Source: Streptomyces erythrochromogenes
Lineage (GTDB): Bacteria; Actinomycetota; Actinomycetes; Streptomycetales; Streptomycetaceae
Assembly: GCF_036170895.1 (NCBI RefSeq)
Contig: NZ_CP108036.1
Coordinates: 4,278,001-4,342,000, forward strand
Length of the DNA stretch: 64,000 bases
Direction: 5' to 3'
The notes below the pieces were generated by a model, which was not told the DNA's origin, did no database searches, and saw nothing but the letters and a program-made list of their open reading frames with translations. Shown here piece by piece: positions 46,476 through 55,875 of this stretch (its first letter is position 1; each line of letters begins with the position of its first letter). The translations under genes were made by a program, and so were the position numbers.

Positions 46476-47125
46476 GGGTTCTCCCCCTTGATGAGCTTCG
46501 GCAGATCCTTGGCGTAGTCGTCGACGGTCGTGCCCTCGCCGTAGAGGACGTAGCCCTCGTCGGTCTTGGGCGAGAACGCGATGACCTGCGCGCCGTGCAT
46601 GGAGACGACGCTGCCGTCGGCCTCCTTCTTGGCGGGATCGATACCGATGCCGAGGCTTCGTGCGGCGGCCTGGATGGTCGCGAAGTCCCCGGTGAGCCCG
46701 ATGAAGGACGGGTCCTGCGCCTTGAGCCAGGCACCGAGGGATTCGGGAGTGTCCCGTTCGGGGTCGGTGGTGACGAAGACGACGCGGAGGTTGTCCTGGT
46801 CCTCCTTCGGGAGGTTCTTCTTGGCGACGGCGACGTTGCTCATCGTCAGCGGGCACACGTCGGGGCAGTTGGTGTAGCCGAAGTAGATGAGCGTCGGCTT
46901 GCCCTTGGTCTGTTCGCGGAGGTTCCACGGCTTGCCGGTGGTGTCCGTCAGGACGAGCTCCGGCTTGTTGAACGGGCGGTCCAGGACGGTGGCCGCCTTC
47001 TTGGCGTCCTGACCGCCGGAGATCTGGGTGACCCCGCTGTTCTTGGCGGGTTCGGTGCCACAGGCGGTGAGGGTGAGTACGGCCGCGGCGAGGAGCGCGG
47101 CGACCGTCACACGTGTGGTGCGCAT
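46472..47125 (-). CDS. sco: Sco copper metallochaperone lipoprotein
   Basis: This 217-residue thioredoxin-fold protein starts at ATG 47125. The lipobox is LTAC (Cys22). Copper ligands are in TNCPDVCPLT (Cys87, Cys91) and VSMHGAQV (His177), the standard Sco triad. Sco proteins insert copper into CuA of cytochrome c oxidase and, in Streptomyces, support copper-dependent morphogenesis. It lies between the YcnI-like gene and ecuC in one run. Confidence 0.96.
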   Translation of the reverse strand: MRTTRVTVAALLAAAVLTLTACGTEPAKNSGVTQISGGQDAKKAATVLDRPFNKPELVLTDTTGKPWNLREQTKGKPTLIYFGYTNCPDVCPLTMSNVAVAKKNLPKEDQDNLRVVFVTTDPERDTPESLGAWLKAQDPSFIGLTGDFATIQAAARSLGIGIDPAKKEADGSVVSMHGAQVIAFSPKTDEGYVLYGEGTTVDDYAKDLPKLIKGENP

Positions 47126-47197
47126 GGAGAGATGTCCCTGGGATCGGGGATGTAGGGAGGGGGATGTACGGAGCGACAGCGCCCGGGGCGCGGCCGG

Positions 47198-47932
47198 TCA
47201 GGCGGAGCGGCGGCGCGAGGCGATGCCGAAGGCGACGCCGCCGAGTCCGACGACGATGCCGGCGATGCCGAGGGCGCGCGCGGTGGTGTCGGAGCCGTGG
47301 TCGGCGGCGGCCTCGTCGTGGCCGTGGCCCGCGTCCTTGCCGGCGTCCTTCCCGGAGTTCTTCGCCTCGTCGGTCTTGGCGCCGGCGTGGTGGTCGTCGC
47401 CCTTCGCGGCGGTCAGCTTCAGCACGGGTGCCGGGGTCTGCGGTTCCGCGGCGCCTTCCTTGGCCTCCTCGATCCAGCGCACGACCTCGCTGTTGTCGTA
47501 GGTCTGGATCGCCTTGAAGACCATCTGGTCGGCGTTCTCGGGCAGCTTGCCGACGGAGACCGGGAACTGCTGGAACATGCCCGGGCCGATCTTGCCGCCG
47601 GACCAGGTCACCTTGGTGACGACCTCGTTGACCTGCTTGCCGTGCACGGTCAGGGGCTTGTCGAGCTTCGTCTTCTCGACGTTCACGGTCCAGCCGGGGA
47701 TGTCCTGCGGCATGACGGACGTGAGGGGCTGGTCGACCGGGAAGTTGACCTCGAGCTGCGTGGTCGAGGCGTTGTCGCGCTCGTTGGGGACCTTGAAGTT
47801 GAGCGTCGCGTAACCGCCCTTGGCGGCTTCGCCGATCGGCTGCACGCCGACGTGCGCGAAGGCGGTGCCGGAGAGGACGAGGACGGAGCCGGCGGCGAGG
47901 GCGGCGGCGAAGGAGACGCGAGAGGTCTTCAT
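47198..47932 (-). CDS. YcnI-like (DUF1775) copper-binding membrane protein
   Basis: This 244-residue protein starts at ATG 47932. The signal peptide ends at GTAFAHVGVQP, leaving the N-terminal His that binds copper in YcnI relatives. The conserved strand runs YATLNFKVPNERDNASTTQLEVNFPVDQPL and the Trp of PGWTVNVEKT follow. After a His/Asp/Lys-rich spacer, a C-terminal membrane helix (ALGIAGIVVGLGGVAFGIA) anchors it. It precedes sco by 72 bases and opens the copper operon. Confidence 0.93.
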   Translation of the reverse strand: MKTSRVSFAAALAAGSVLVLSGTAFAHVGVQPIGEAAKGGYATLNFKVPNERDNASTTQLEVNFPVDQPLTSVMPQDIPGWTVNVEKTKLDKPLTVHGKQVNEVVTKVTWSGGKIGPGMFQQFPVSVGKLPENADQMVFKAIQTYDNSEVVRWIEEAKEGAAEPQTPAPVLKLTAAKGDDHHAGAKTDEAKNSGKDAGKDAGHGHDEAAADHGSDTTARALGIAGIVVGLGGVAFGIASRRRSA

Positions 47933-48042
47933 GGCAGAAACACTCCACGGAAGCAGTGGTGGCGGTGGCTCCGCGCACGGGCGCGCGCGGAGTACGCGGC
48001 ACCGGTGCTCCCGCTGTGTGTCCCGGGGAGGCGGGTGCCGCG

Positions 48043-48852
48043 TCAGGCTGCGAGGGCGAACGCCGCGGGCGGCCCGCGGCGGATCACCGTGTGCTGGAGT
48101 GCCTCCCGGCCCGTCGAGGCCGCGGGGTCGGTTCCGGTCCGGCGGCCGGTCCGCGGGGTGCGGGCGGACGTGCCGAGTCCGGCGCCGAGGGCGCGTACGA
48201 AGGCGAGTGCGGCGCGCAGCGGGCGCATCGGGGCCGCTTCGGCGGTGAGCCGGGACAGTTCGACGAGCCGGAAGAGCGCGGCGTCGCCGCGGCCGAGCAG
48301 CCAGCCGGCGACCAGCGCGGCCAGCAGGTGTCCGAGCAGCATGGCCGGGCTGAACAGGCCGGTCTCGGGAGCGGTGGTGACGGCCTGGGCCACGTGCACG
48401 CCATGGCCCTGCTCCGCGGCCTGCTCGGCCAGGGCGGCCGGGTCCAGGCCGGCGGATTCCAGGATCCGGCGGGCGTCGGCCGGGCTCAGGGGTACGGAGT
48501 TGCCTCCGCACACCAGCCGGGCGGCGAGTTCCGCGAGCGAGGCGTCGGAGGCACCCCCGGGTGTCTGGGCGGCCGAGGTGCTGTGCTGGCCGAGGCCGAA
48601 CAGCGCGTGCAGCGAGAGCTGCCCGGCGGTGAGCCCGGCGGCGAGGCCGGACAGCGTCCGGCGGCGTCCCGCGAGCGGGGCCGCGATCGCGAAGACGGCG
48701 AGGAAGCCGATGCACAGGGACCACCAGGGCACGGTGGCGCAGGACGCCAGGGCGTGCCCGGCCGCGGACAGCACGACACAGACCGCGGTGAACACCGCGG
48801 CCCGTATCAGCCGGAGGCCGGCTCCGGCGTGCGTCGCGTGGGGGTCAGACAT
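48043..48852 (-). CDS. Four-helix membrane protein upstream of the copper operon
   Basis: This 269-residue protein starts at ATG 48852. Hydrophobic segments are at about residues 15-35, 42-62, 70-92 and 170-190. His residues cluster near membrane faces (AAGHALASC, GLGQHSTSA, EQGHGVHVAQ), which would suit metal handling. It lies 110 bases before the YcnI-like gene on the same strand and could be part of the copper group. No recognised domain. Confidence 0.65.
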   Translation of the reverse strand: MSDPHATHAGAGLRLIRAAVFTAVCVVLSAAGHALASCATVPWWSLCIGFLAVFAIAAPLAGRRRTLSGLAAGLTAGQLSLHALFGLGQHSTSAAQTPGGASDASLAELAARLVCGGNSVPLSPADARRILESAGLDPAALAEQAAEQGHGVHVAQAVTTAPETGLFSPAMLLGHLLAALVAGWLLGRGDAALFRLVELSRLTAEAAPMRPLRAALAFVRALGAGLGTSARTPRTGRRTGTDPAASTGREALQHTVIRRGPPAAFALAA

Positions 48853-48990
48853 GGCCGGGACATCATCGCACTGCGCTGATGCCCTCCATACGGCAGGTCC
48901 GGAAGATCCGCATCCGCCGGACGTGTGCAATGAGGTCCCGGACGGCCCAAGGGCGCTTACGGCCCCTCGCGGGCGGCAATAGGTAACCGT

Positions 48991-49434
48991 ATGAGCATCT
49001 GGTGGTCTCTCCACTTGAGGCGCGAAGCCGCGAGCGTGTCGCTCGCCAGGCGACTGCTGCTGGGGACGATGGAGACCGCGGGGGTGGACCCGGACATCTC
49101 CTTCGATCTCTCGGTGGCGCTGAGCGAAGCCTGTGCGAACGCGGTGGAGCACGGCGGGGGCGGCGGCGTCCCGGACGAGACCGAGGCATACCACGTCACG
49201 GCCTATCTGGACGGGGACTGCTGCCGCATCGAGGTGACCGACTCCGGGCCGGGATTCCCGCCCGCCACGGTGGCCCGCCGGAGACCCGCCCTGGCCGAAC
49301 ACGGCCGGGGCCTGCACCTGATCGCCGAACTCTCCGACCACGTCCGGTTCCGCAACCGTCCGGGCCGGGGCGCCGTGGTGAGCTTCGACAAGGTGCTGAA
49401 GTGGCGTGACGACGCGCTGCTGAAGGCGTCGTAG
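48991..49434 (+). CDS. RsbW-like ATP-binding (anti-sigma type) protein
   Basis: This 147-residue single-domain HATPase_c_2 protein starts at ATG 48991. The N-box is LSVALSEACANAVEHG, and the G1 region reads VTDSGPGFPP and EHGRGLHLIAELSD. Streptomyces has dozens of such small kinases. They act as anti-sigma factors or as serine kinases of anti-anti-sigma proteins. No sigma factor lies adjacent. A SpoIIE-type phosphatase is 2 kb away. Confidence 0.9.
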   Translation: MSIWWSLHLRREAASVSLARRLLLGTMETAGVDPDISFDLSVALSEACANAVEHGGGGGVPDETEAYHVTAYLDGDCCRIEVTDSGPGFPPATVARRRPALAEHGRGLHLIAELSDHVRFRNRPGRGAVVSFDKVLKWRDDALLKAS

Positions 49435-49440
49435 TACGCC

Positions 49441-49474
49441 GGTGGGCGGGACCCCGTCCGGGATCCCGCCCACC
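49441..49474. terminator. Bidirectional terminator hairpin
   Basis: An 11-bp stem (GGTGGGCGGGA at 49441-49451 with 49464-49474) lies seven bases after the RsbW-like stop, between convergent genes. Confidence 0.72.
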
Positions 49475-49524
49475 GACACGCTGCGGCGCGGACGTCGGTC
49501 CTGTCGACCTCGGTCCGGCCGGCG

Positions 49525-50991
49525 TCAGCCCTTCAGCCGCGCCATCCATGCCTCGACGTCGGTCGAGGTGCGGGGCAGCCCGGCCGACAGGTTCCGATTG
49601 CCGTCCTCGGTGACGAGGATGTCGTCCTCGATCCGGACGCCGATGCCGCGGTACTCCTCGGGCACGGTCAGGTCGTCGGCCTGGAAGTAGAGACCCGGCT
49701 CGACGGTCAGGCACATGCCCGGCTCCAGCGTCCCGTCCACGTACGCCTCGGTGCGCGCGGCGGCGCAGTCGTGGACGTCCATGCCGAGCATGTGGCCGGT
49801 GCCGTGCAGGGTCCAGCGGCGCTGCAGGCCGAGCTCCAGGACACGCTCGACCGGGCCCTCCAGCAGACCCCATTCGACGAGCTTCTCGGCCAGCACGTGC
49901 TGGGAGGCGTCGTGGAAGTCGCGGAACTTCGCGCCCGGCTTCACCGCGGCGATGCCGGCTTCCTGGGACTCGTAGACCGCGTCGTAGATCTTGCGCTGGA
50001 TGTCGGTGTACGTGCCGCTGATAGGCAGCGTGCGCGTGACGTCGGCGGTGTAGAGGGAGTGGGTCTCCACACCGGCGTCGAGCAGCAGCAGGTCACCGGA
50101 GCGGACGTCCCCGTCGTTGCGCACCCAGTGCAGGGTGCAGGCGTGCGAGCCGGCGGCGCAGATCGAGCCGTAGCCGACGTCGTTGCCCTCGACGCGGGCG
50201 CGCAGGAAGAAGGTGCCCTCGATGTAGCGCTCGGACGTGGCTTCGGCCTTGTCGAGGACCTTCACGACGTCCTCGAAACCGCGGACGGTGGAGTCGACGG
50301 CCTTCTGCAGCTCGCCGATCTCGAACTCGTCCTTCACCGCGCGGGCCTCGGAGAGGTAGACGCGCAGCTCCTCGTCGCGCTCCTTGGTCACCTTGTCGGT
50401 GAGGGCGGACTCGATCACCGTGTCGTGGCCGCGCACGGCGCGGACCGGGCCCTCGGCCTCGGTGAGCGCCGCGGCGAGTTCGCGCACGTCCTGGGCGGGG
50501 ATGCCCAGGAGCTGCTCGGCCTCGGTGAGGGAGTGGCGGCGGCCGACCCACAGCTCGCCCTGGCCGGACAGCCAGAACTCGCCGTTCTCCCGGTCGGAGC
50601 GCGGCAGCAGGTAGATGGTCGCGGTGTGCCCGGTCGCGCCGGCCGGCTCCAGGACCAGGACGCCGTTCTCGGTCTGGTCGCCGGTGAGGTACGCGTACTC
50701 GGTCGAAGCGCGGAAGGGGTACTCGGTGTCGTTCGAGCGGGTCTTCAGACGGCCCGCGGGGACGACCAGGCGCTCACCCGGGAAACGCTCGGACAGCGCG
50801 GCCCGCCGGGCGGCGGTGTGCGCGGCCTGCGCGATCGGCTCCAGGCCGTGCAGCTCGGTGTCGGCCCAGCCGGTGCGCATGTTCTCGGCGAGTTCGTCGC
50901 TGACGCCCGGGTACAGACCGTTCTTGCGCTGCTTGTGCGTCTTCTTGGGCTGCTCTTCTTCCGGGGTCTCCGGGGTGAGCTCGTCAGCCAC
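49525..50991 (-). CDS. pepP: Aminopeptidase P
   Basis: This 488-residue Xaa-Pro aminopeptidase starts at GTG 50991 behind GAGGAGAA. The N-terminal domain (about 60-200) is followed by the M24 catalytic domain. Metal ligands lie in LLLDAGVETHSLYTADVTRTLP (two Asp), LHGTGHMLGMDVHD (His), LTVEPGLYF (Glu) and GVRIEDDILVT (Glu). The protein is cytoplasmic and removes N-terminal residues preceding proline. It is a second M24 protein, much longer than that at 31288. Confidence 0.95.
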   Translation of the reverse strand: MADELTPETPEEEQPKKTHKQRKNGLYPGVSDELAENMRTGWADTELHGLEPIAQAAHTAARRAALSERFPGERLVVPAGRLKTRSNDTEYPFRASTEYAYLTGDQTENGVLVLEPAGATGHTATIYLLPRSDRENGEFWLSGQGELWVGRRHSLTEAEQLLGIPAQDVRELAAALTEAEGPVRAVRGHDTVIESALTDKVTKERDEELRVYLSEARAVKDEFEIGELQKAVDSTVRGFEDVVKVLDKAEATSERYIEGTFFLRARVEGNDVGYGSICAAGSHACTLHWVRNDGDVRSGDLLLLDAGVETHSLYTADVTRTLPISGTYTDIQRKIYDAVYESQEAGIAAVKPGAKFRDFHDASQHVLAEKLVEWGLLEGPVERVLELGLQRRWTLHGTGHMLGMDVHDCAAARTEAYVDGTLEPGMCLTVEPGLYFQADDLTVPEEYRGIGVRIEDDILVTEDGNRNLSAGLPRTSTDVEAWMARLKG

Positions 50992-51109
50992 GTCTTCTCC
51001 TCAGCTACGACGGTACGGACCTGGGTGTGGACCTCATCCATCGTATGCGTGTACGGGGAAGGCGTGGTCCGGATCGTGCGGGTTGTCACGGTCCGGGACC
51101 CGCGGCGGA

Positions 51110-52546
51110 TCACTCGAAGCGGGCTGCGAGCAGCACGATGTCCTCGGGGGCGTCAGCGGGCCGCCCGTCGGGCAGCACGGTCCGCAGGATGTGCTCGCAC
51201 AGGGCGGCCGGGTCCTCCCGGGCGGCGCGGGGCACCCCTGCGGCCGCCGCGTGCAGCCGCGCGTACGCCCGGTCCATCGCGTCGCCGGTGTGGCGCAGCA
51301 GCCCGTCGGTGTAGAGAAGCACCGTTTCTCCGGGCGCGGGTTCGATCTCCATGCTCGGCGCCTCCCAGCAGGACAGCATGCCCAGGGGAGCGGAGAGCGA
51401 GGTCTCCACGTACTCGGTGCGGTGCTCGCCGATGAGGAGCGGCGGGGTGTGTCCGGCCCCAGCCAGGATGATCTTGCTGCCCTGGCCGTCGGCCTGCGGT
51501 CCTCCGGCGGGCTCGCAGTAGGCGAAGAGCGCGGTGGCGCAGCGGGCGGGCTCGGTCAGCCGCAGCAGCAGTTCCAGGTCGGACAGGACGGCTACGGGGT
51601 CCTCGCCCTCCATGACGGCGTAGGCGCGCAGCGACGCGCGCAGCCGTCCCATGGCGGCGACGGCGCTCGGCCCGGAGCCGGTGACGGAGCCCACGGCCAG
51701 TCCCAGGGCGCCCTCGGGCAGCGGCAGCGCGTCGTACCAGTCGCCCCCGCCGCGCGGTCCCGTGTGGTGGCGGGCCGCGAGCTGCACCCCGGGGATCCGG
51801 GGGAGCCGGCTGGGCAGCAGTTCCTCCGCGAGGGTGGCCAGCCGGGTGCGGGATCGTTCCACCTCAAGCATCCGGGCCAGGTGCTCGGCGGCGTGCCGCA
51901 CGTACAGTCCGGCCAGGTCGCGCTGGCGGTCGCTCGGCTCGGCCTGCTCGTCGTAGAGCCACACGGCGGCGCCGAGCCGGCCGGTGGCCTCGGCGGTCAG
52001 CGGGAGCGCGTAGCTGGCGGCGTAGCCGAGCCGGGCGGCGACCTCCCGGTGCCGGGGGTCCACGGGGGTGGCGAATCCGCCGGTGCCGGGGGGCGCGTCC
52101 GGTTCGGGGAGGACCTCGGAGCCGCCCTGGGCGTCGGGCAGCCCGTCGAGGATCCGCCCGTAGCAGGTCGCGCTGCGCGGCACGGTCTCGATGTGGCCCA
52201 GGTCGGCGTGACCGAGCCCGAGGCCGATGGTGGCGGTGGGGCCGAGCCCGTCGGAGGGCTCCAGGACGATCAGGCCGCGGCGGGCGCCGACGAGTGCGGC
52301 TCCGGCGCGCAGGAATTCGTGGAGTGAGGTGTCGAGGTCGCCGGCGCGGGCCAGTCGCTCGGTGAGCTCGTGCAGGGTGGTGAGGTCCGAGACCATGCCC
52401 GCCAGCCGGTCCTGGATGACGCTGCCCGGTGCGGTCGGAGGGGCCGGAGCGGGGGTGGTTCGGGCGGGCGCGGGCGCCGCAGTGTGCGGTGACGCGGTGA
52501 CTGCTGGATCGATTCCAGCCACTTTCGGCAGATGCGGGGCGCTCAT
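51110..52546 (-). CDS. GAF-SpoIIE type PP2C serine phosphatase
   Basis: This 478-residue protein starts at ATG 52546 with AAAGGCGG upstream; longer in-frame starts are possible but not family-like. A GAF sensor domain (about 65-240) precedes the SpoIIE/RsbU-like phosphatase with GPRGGGDWYDALPLPEGALGLAVGSVTGSG, FAYCEP and VLLYTDGLLRHTGDAMD. In RsbU-type proteins the first metal motif reads GGDWYD followed by GDVxGxG. Here the second is GSVTGSG, with Asp changed to Ser, so activity may be reduced. Its targets would be anti-anti-sigma factors. Confidence 0.9.
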   Translation of the reverse strand: MSAPHLPKVAGIDPAVTASPHTAAPAPARTTPAPAPPTAPGSVIQDRLAGMVSDLTTLHELTERLARAGDLDTSLHEFLRAGAALVGARRGLIVLEPSDGLGPTATIGLGLGHADLGHIETVPRSATCYGRILDGLPDAQGGSEVLPEPDAPPGTGGFATPVDPRHREVAARLGYAASYALPLTAEATGRLGAAVWLYDEQAEPSDRQRDLAGLYVRHAAEHLARMLEVERSRTRLATLAEELLPSRLPRIPGVQLAARHHTGPRGGGDWYDALPLPEGALGLAVGSVTGSGPSAVAAMGRLRASLRAYAVMEGEDPVAVLSDLELLLRLTEPARCATALFAYCEPAGGPQADGQGSKIILAGAGHTPPLLIGEHRTEYVETSLSAPLGMLSCWEAPSMEIEPAPGETVLLYTDGLLRHTGDAMDRAYARLHAAAAGVPRAAREDPAALCEHILRTVLPDGRPADAPEDIVLLAARFE

Positions 52547-53060
52547 GACGTCCGCCTTTCCACCTGGTGCGATTCGCCAAATAGCATCGCAAACCCCCAG
52601 ACCGTGCTGCGCCGCCATCAAGGAATCCACATCTACACGCACACATGGATGCATGTCCAGCATTGCCCAGGTGGGAATCCTGGTGTCCATGAGGCGGCAA
52701 CTCACTGTCGGGCCAAGGCTAGAACTTGGCCGGAAAAAGCTGGAAGCAGTCGGTTTTTGGGGTCGACTGGACGAGCTCCGCAGGGGGGTCGGGTACGTAC
52801 TCGGTGGTGGCCGAGGTCAGTTGGCGTACCGGGAACCGCTCGGTCGCGGTCTGTCGTCCTAAGCGGCGGCAGCCGGTCTCGGCAGTCGGCGCGGGTCGCG
52901 CTCCATCCCCGCCGGACGTTTGATGGACCCGTAAGAAAACTGCACGAACCGTGTGAACCTGCCCCTGGCGGACAGTGACGCGAAATCTGTACGTGTGGTG
53001 AGTCACCGGTTACATGGTGTGATGTGGCCCTCGGCGTTCAACGGAAAGGAACGAGCGCTC
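52547..53060. other. Divergent spacer upstream of the phosphatase and prim-pol genes
   Basis: These 514 bases hold no convincing gene. They contain the inverted repeat GGCCAAG-N7-CTTGGCC (52711-52731), a possible operator, and presumably two divergent promoters. I could not assign -10/-35 boxes with confidence. Confidence 0.5.
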
Positions 53061-53819
53061 ATGCGCGAGATCCTCGGAAGGCGTCTCCAGCGGCTCCGCG
53101 ATCGCTTTCAATCCCTGCGCCCCGACCGGGGTCGGAGCGGCGGCACTTCCGCTCTCCTCGAAGCGGCGCTCACCTGCGCCACCACATGGCAGTGGCCCGT
53201 CTTGCCCGGCGTCGGCCGGTCCGGTACGGACGGCACGCGCTGCGCCTGCCCCGACCCCGACTGCGTCGTCCCCGGCGCCCATCCCTTCGACCCGGGCCTG
53301 CTCGCCGCCTCCACCGACCCCCGCATGGTGTCCTGGTGGTGGACCAACCGGCCCACCGCACCCGTCCTGATGGCGACCGGCGGAACGGCCCCGTGCGCCG
53401 TGAGCCTCCCGGCCGGCGCGGCCGCGCGGGCCCTCGTACGCCTGGACGCGCAGGGCCTGAGGCTCGGCCCGGTCGTCGCCACGCCGACCCGGTGGGCGCT
53501 GCTCGTGGCGCCGTACTCGCTGGAGCGGCTCGGGGAACTCCTGTACGCGAAGGACCACGTGCCCTCCTCGCTGCGGTTCCACGGCGAGGGCGGCTACCTG
53601 CTCCTGCCGCCGTCCGCCGCGTCCAGTGGCGGCCGGGTGCGCTGGGAGCGCGAACCGCGAGCGCTGCCGCAGGATCCGGCCGATCCGAAGTCCCCTGGCG
53701 CACAGCCGTTGCAGACCGCGGGGGCGAAGCTCTGGCTGCCCGATGTAGAGGCGGTAGTGGACGCGCTGGTCGAGGCGAGCAGCAGTGCGCCCGGCGGCGG
53801 CAGCCGGCTCGCGTACTGA
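53061..53819 (+). CDS. Bifunctional DNA primase/polymerase (prim-pol) domain protein
   Basis: This 252-residue protein starts at ATG 53061 behind GGAAAGGA. It resembles the N-terminal prim-pol domain of plasmid and phage replication proteins: LLEAALTCATTWQWPVLPG, CACPDPDCVVPGAHPFDP and MVSWWWTNRPTAPVLMATG. There is no helicase domain, so it is a stand-alone chromosomal form, which I recall as conserved in Streptomyces. The classical DxD catalytic pair is not obvious, so it may be a degenerate or regulatory version. Function is unknown. Confidence 0.82.
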   Translation: MREILGRRLQRLRDRFQSLRPDRGRSGGTSALLEAALTCATTWQWPVLPGVGRSGTDGTRCACPDPDCVVPGAHPFDPGLLAASTDPRMVSWWWTNRPTAPVLMATGGTAPCAVSLPAGAAARALVRLDAQGLRLGPVVATPTRWALLVAPYSLERLGELLYAKDHVPSSLRFHGEGGYLLLPPSAASSGGRVRWEREPRALPQDPADPKSPGAQPLQTAGAKLWLPDVEAVVDALVEASSSAPGGGSRLAY

Positions 53820-53928
53820 CCCGCGAGGTCCTGCAGGATCACTCGTACGGGTGCCAGCGGGACGATTTTCCAAGGGAATTGGGCGCGGGGATCTCCGCGC
53901 CCCTTTCCCGCGTCGCTATCTTCGGCGA

Positions 53929-54501
53929 ATGAATCTCCGCCTGATCGGTATCGGCGCCGGTGTGCTGATCATCTTGTCGCTCCCGCTCGCCGGCGCGATC
54001 GCCGGGCCTGATTTCGCCGGTCAGGACGACGGAAAGGGCGGCGGCCTGTTCAAGACCCTCGGCCTTTCGGATCCCGCCCGTACCTCTCCCTCGCCGGCCG
54101 GGCGCCCGGCGGCGCCGGCCGCGATCCAGCGGTCCGGCCCGGCGGAGCAGCCCCGTACGGATTCCCGCTGCGGTCCCGAATTGTCCTCGCCCCACGGAGT
54201 GGAGGCGCAGACGTGCGTGCTGGTGGCCGACGGCCAGACGTGGGGCAGGAGTTACTACAGGAACGCTAGTGGTCACGCGCTGGATGCCGTGCTGACGGTG
54301 ATGGGTCCGGCCGGGCGCACGGTGCAGATCCGCTGTTCGGTCGGCGCCGGTGACGAACCCGGTCTGTGCGAGACGCCGAAGGAGGACTCCGCCGGAGAGC
54401 CCGAGAGTTACTCGGCAGTTGCGGAGTTTGCAGTTCCGGATGATGAAGGGCAGCTGCTCTTGCGGTCCGGGAGCAACTCACCGGCACCGGGTGACGGTTG
54501 A
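53929..54501 (+). CDS. Small secreted or membrane-anchored protein, unknown function
   Basis: This 190-residue protein starts at ATG 53929. One N-terminal hydrophobic segment (LIGIGAGVLIILSLPLAGAIAG) acts as a signal or anchor. A proline/alanine-rich linker to about residue 78 is followed by a compact domain with four Cys (CGPELS, QTCVLV, IRCSVG, GLCET) that could form two disulfides outside the cell. No Shine-Dalgarno sequence is visible. A strong hairpin follows. Confidence 0.72.
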   Translation: MNLRLIGIGAGVLIILSLPLAGAIAGPDFAGQDDGKGGGLFKTLGLSDPARTSPSPAGRPAAPAAIQRSGPAEQPRTDSRCGPELSSPHGVEAQTCVLVADGQTWGRSYYRNASGHALDAVLTVMGPAGRTVQIRCSVGAGDEPGLCETPKEDSAGEPESYSAVAEFAVPDDEGQLLLRSGSNSPAPGDG

Positions 54502-54521
54502 CCACCGCCGTAAAAGGAAGG

Positions 54522-54561
54522 GCCCGGTCGCTGGCGACGGGGGATGCACCAGCGACCGGGC
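54522..54561 (+). terminator. Terminator hairpin
   Basis: A perfect 13-bp stem (GCCCGGTCGCTGG at 54522-54534 with 54549-54561) lies 20 bases after the stop of the small secreted protein. Confidence 0.82.
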
Positions 54562-54683
54562 TACAAGAACGGTAACAAGAGATCGCCTGTTCGCAAATTC
54601 GATCTCTGATATTCAGACACCGATTTGCAGACGATTAGCGGGAGTTGTGACTCCGGTCACCGGCTCCGCGCGTACGCGCGACG

Positions 54684-55658
54684 TCAGCTGAGGGTCACCT
54701 GGCGGTTGGTGAGACCGCCGCGCGCCCGGCGCTCCTCCGTGGTCAGCGGAGCATCCGTGGCCAGCGCCTTGGCCAGCCGCTCCGCGAACTCCGCCGCCGG
54801 CTTCTCGACGTCGTCGGCCGTCACTCCGGTCGGCAGGTCCCAGACCGGGACCATCAGACCGTGGGCGCGGAAGGAGCCGACGAGCTTCGTGCCCTCGCCG
54901 AGCGAGGACGTGCCGGCCGCGTGCAGCCGGGCGAGGGCGTCGAGCAGCTTCTCCTCGGGGTGCGGCATGACCCAGCGCAGGTGGTTCTTGTCCGGGGTCT
55001 CGCACCAGTAGGCGGCGTCGACGCCGGTCAGCTTGACGGTGGGGATGGCGGCCGCGTTGGCGCGCTCCAGCGAGGCGGCGATCTCCGGGGACGCGTTCTG
55101 GCCGCCCTCGGATTCCGGAATCCAGAATTCGAAGCCGCTGTGCACAACCGGCTCGAAACCGCCGTCGGCGTCGAGGAGATCCTGAAGTCGGGGACCCTCG
55201 GCGGGGACCCGGCGGGCGGCGACCGGAGTTCCCGGCTCCGCGACGAGCGCGCGCTCCAGGGTGTCGGCCATGTCGCGGCTCAGGTCCCCGGTGGTCGTCT
55301 CGTTCTGCAGGCCGAGCAGCACGGACCCGTCCTCGCGGCGCAGCGCCGGCCAGGCCATGGGCAGTACGGTCACCAGCGTGACGGAGGGGACGCCTTCGGG
55401 CAGGCCGCCCTTCAGCGACAGCGGGATGGTGGCCGCGGGCACGAGTTCGCGCAGCGCGACCCAGTCGCACTCGCCCGGCAGGCCCTCGAAGGGCCGCTGG
55501 ACGTGCTCGGTGACGGCGTGCGCGGCGGCTGCGCCGTGGCAGGCCTTGTAGCGGCGCCCGGATCCGCAGGGGCAGGGCTCGCGTGCGCCGACAACGGGGA
55601 TCTCACCGTTGTTGAGCTGCGGCTTTACAGACTTGGCTGCGGGGCGCTTCTTGGCCAT
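54684..55658 (-). CDS. SEC-C motif protein of the DUF5926 type
   Basis: This 324-residue soluble protein starts at ATG 55658 ([15 protein letters not shown]). A zinc-binding SEC-C motif near residue 28 reads [17 protein letters not shown]. The rest is an actinobacterial domain that I recall as DUF5926 ([43 protein letters not shown]). SEC-C motifs otherwise occur at the C-terminus of SecA and in chaperone-like proteins, so a role with SecA, SecB-like factors or ribosomes is possible but unproven. Confidence 0.87.
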   Translation of the reverse strand: MAKKRPAAKSVKPQLNNGEIPVVGAREPCPCGSGRRYKACHGAAAAHAVTEHVQRPFEGLPGECDWVALRELVPAATIPLSLKGGLPEGVPSVTLVTVLPMAWPALRREDGSVLLGLQNETTTGDLSRDMADTLERALVAEPGTPVAARRVPAEGPRLQDLLDADGGFEPVVHSGFEFWIPESEGGQNASPEIAASLERANAAAIPTVKLTGVDAAYWCETPDKNHLRWVMPHPEEKLLDALARLHAAGTSSLGEGTKLVGSFRAHGLMVPVWDLPTGVTADDVEKPAAEFAERLAKALATDAPLTTEERRARGGLTNRQVTLS

Positions 55659-55875
55659 CGTGCGTGTCTCCCGGTTGCGGCGGTACGGCGTCGTGTCTGG
55701 GCGCGAGCCTAGCCGTTCGTACCGCCGGAACCGGTGGGGTGCGGCCGGGAGCACGGTCGGCGTGCGCTCCCGGACGGCCGCCTGTACGGATGACCGGTAC
55801 TGCTGTGCTGATGTTGAGCTGTTGTGCGGTCAGGGGTCCCGGTTCCAGAAGGTCCTGGCTCCCGGGTCCGCGGGA

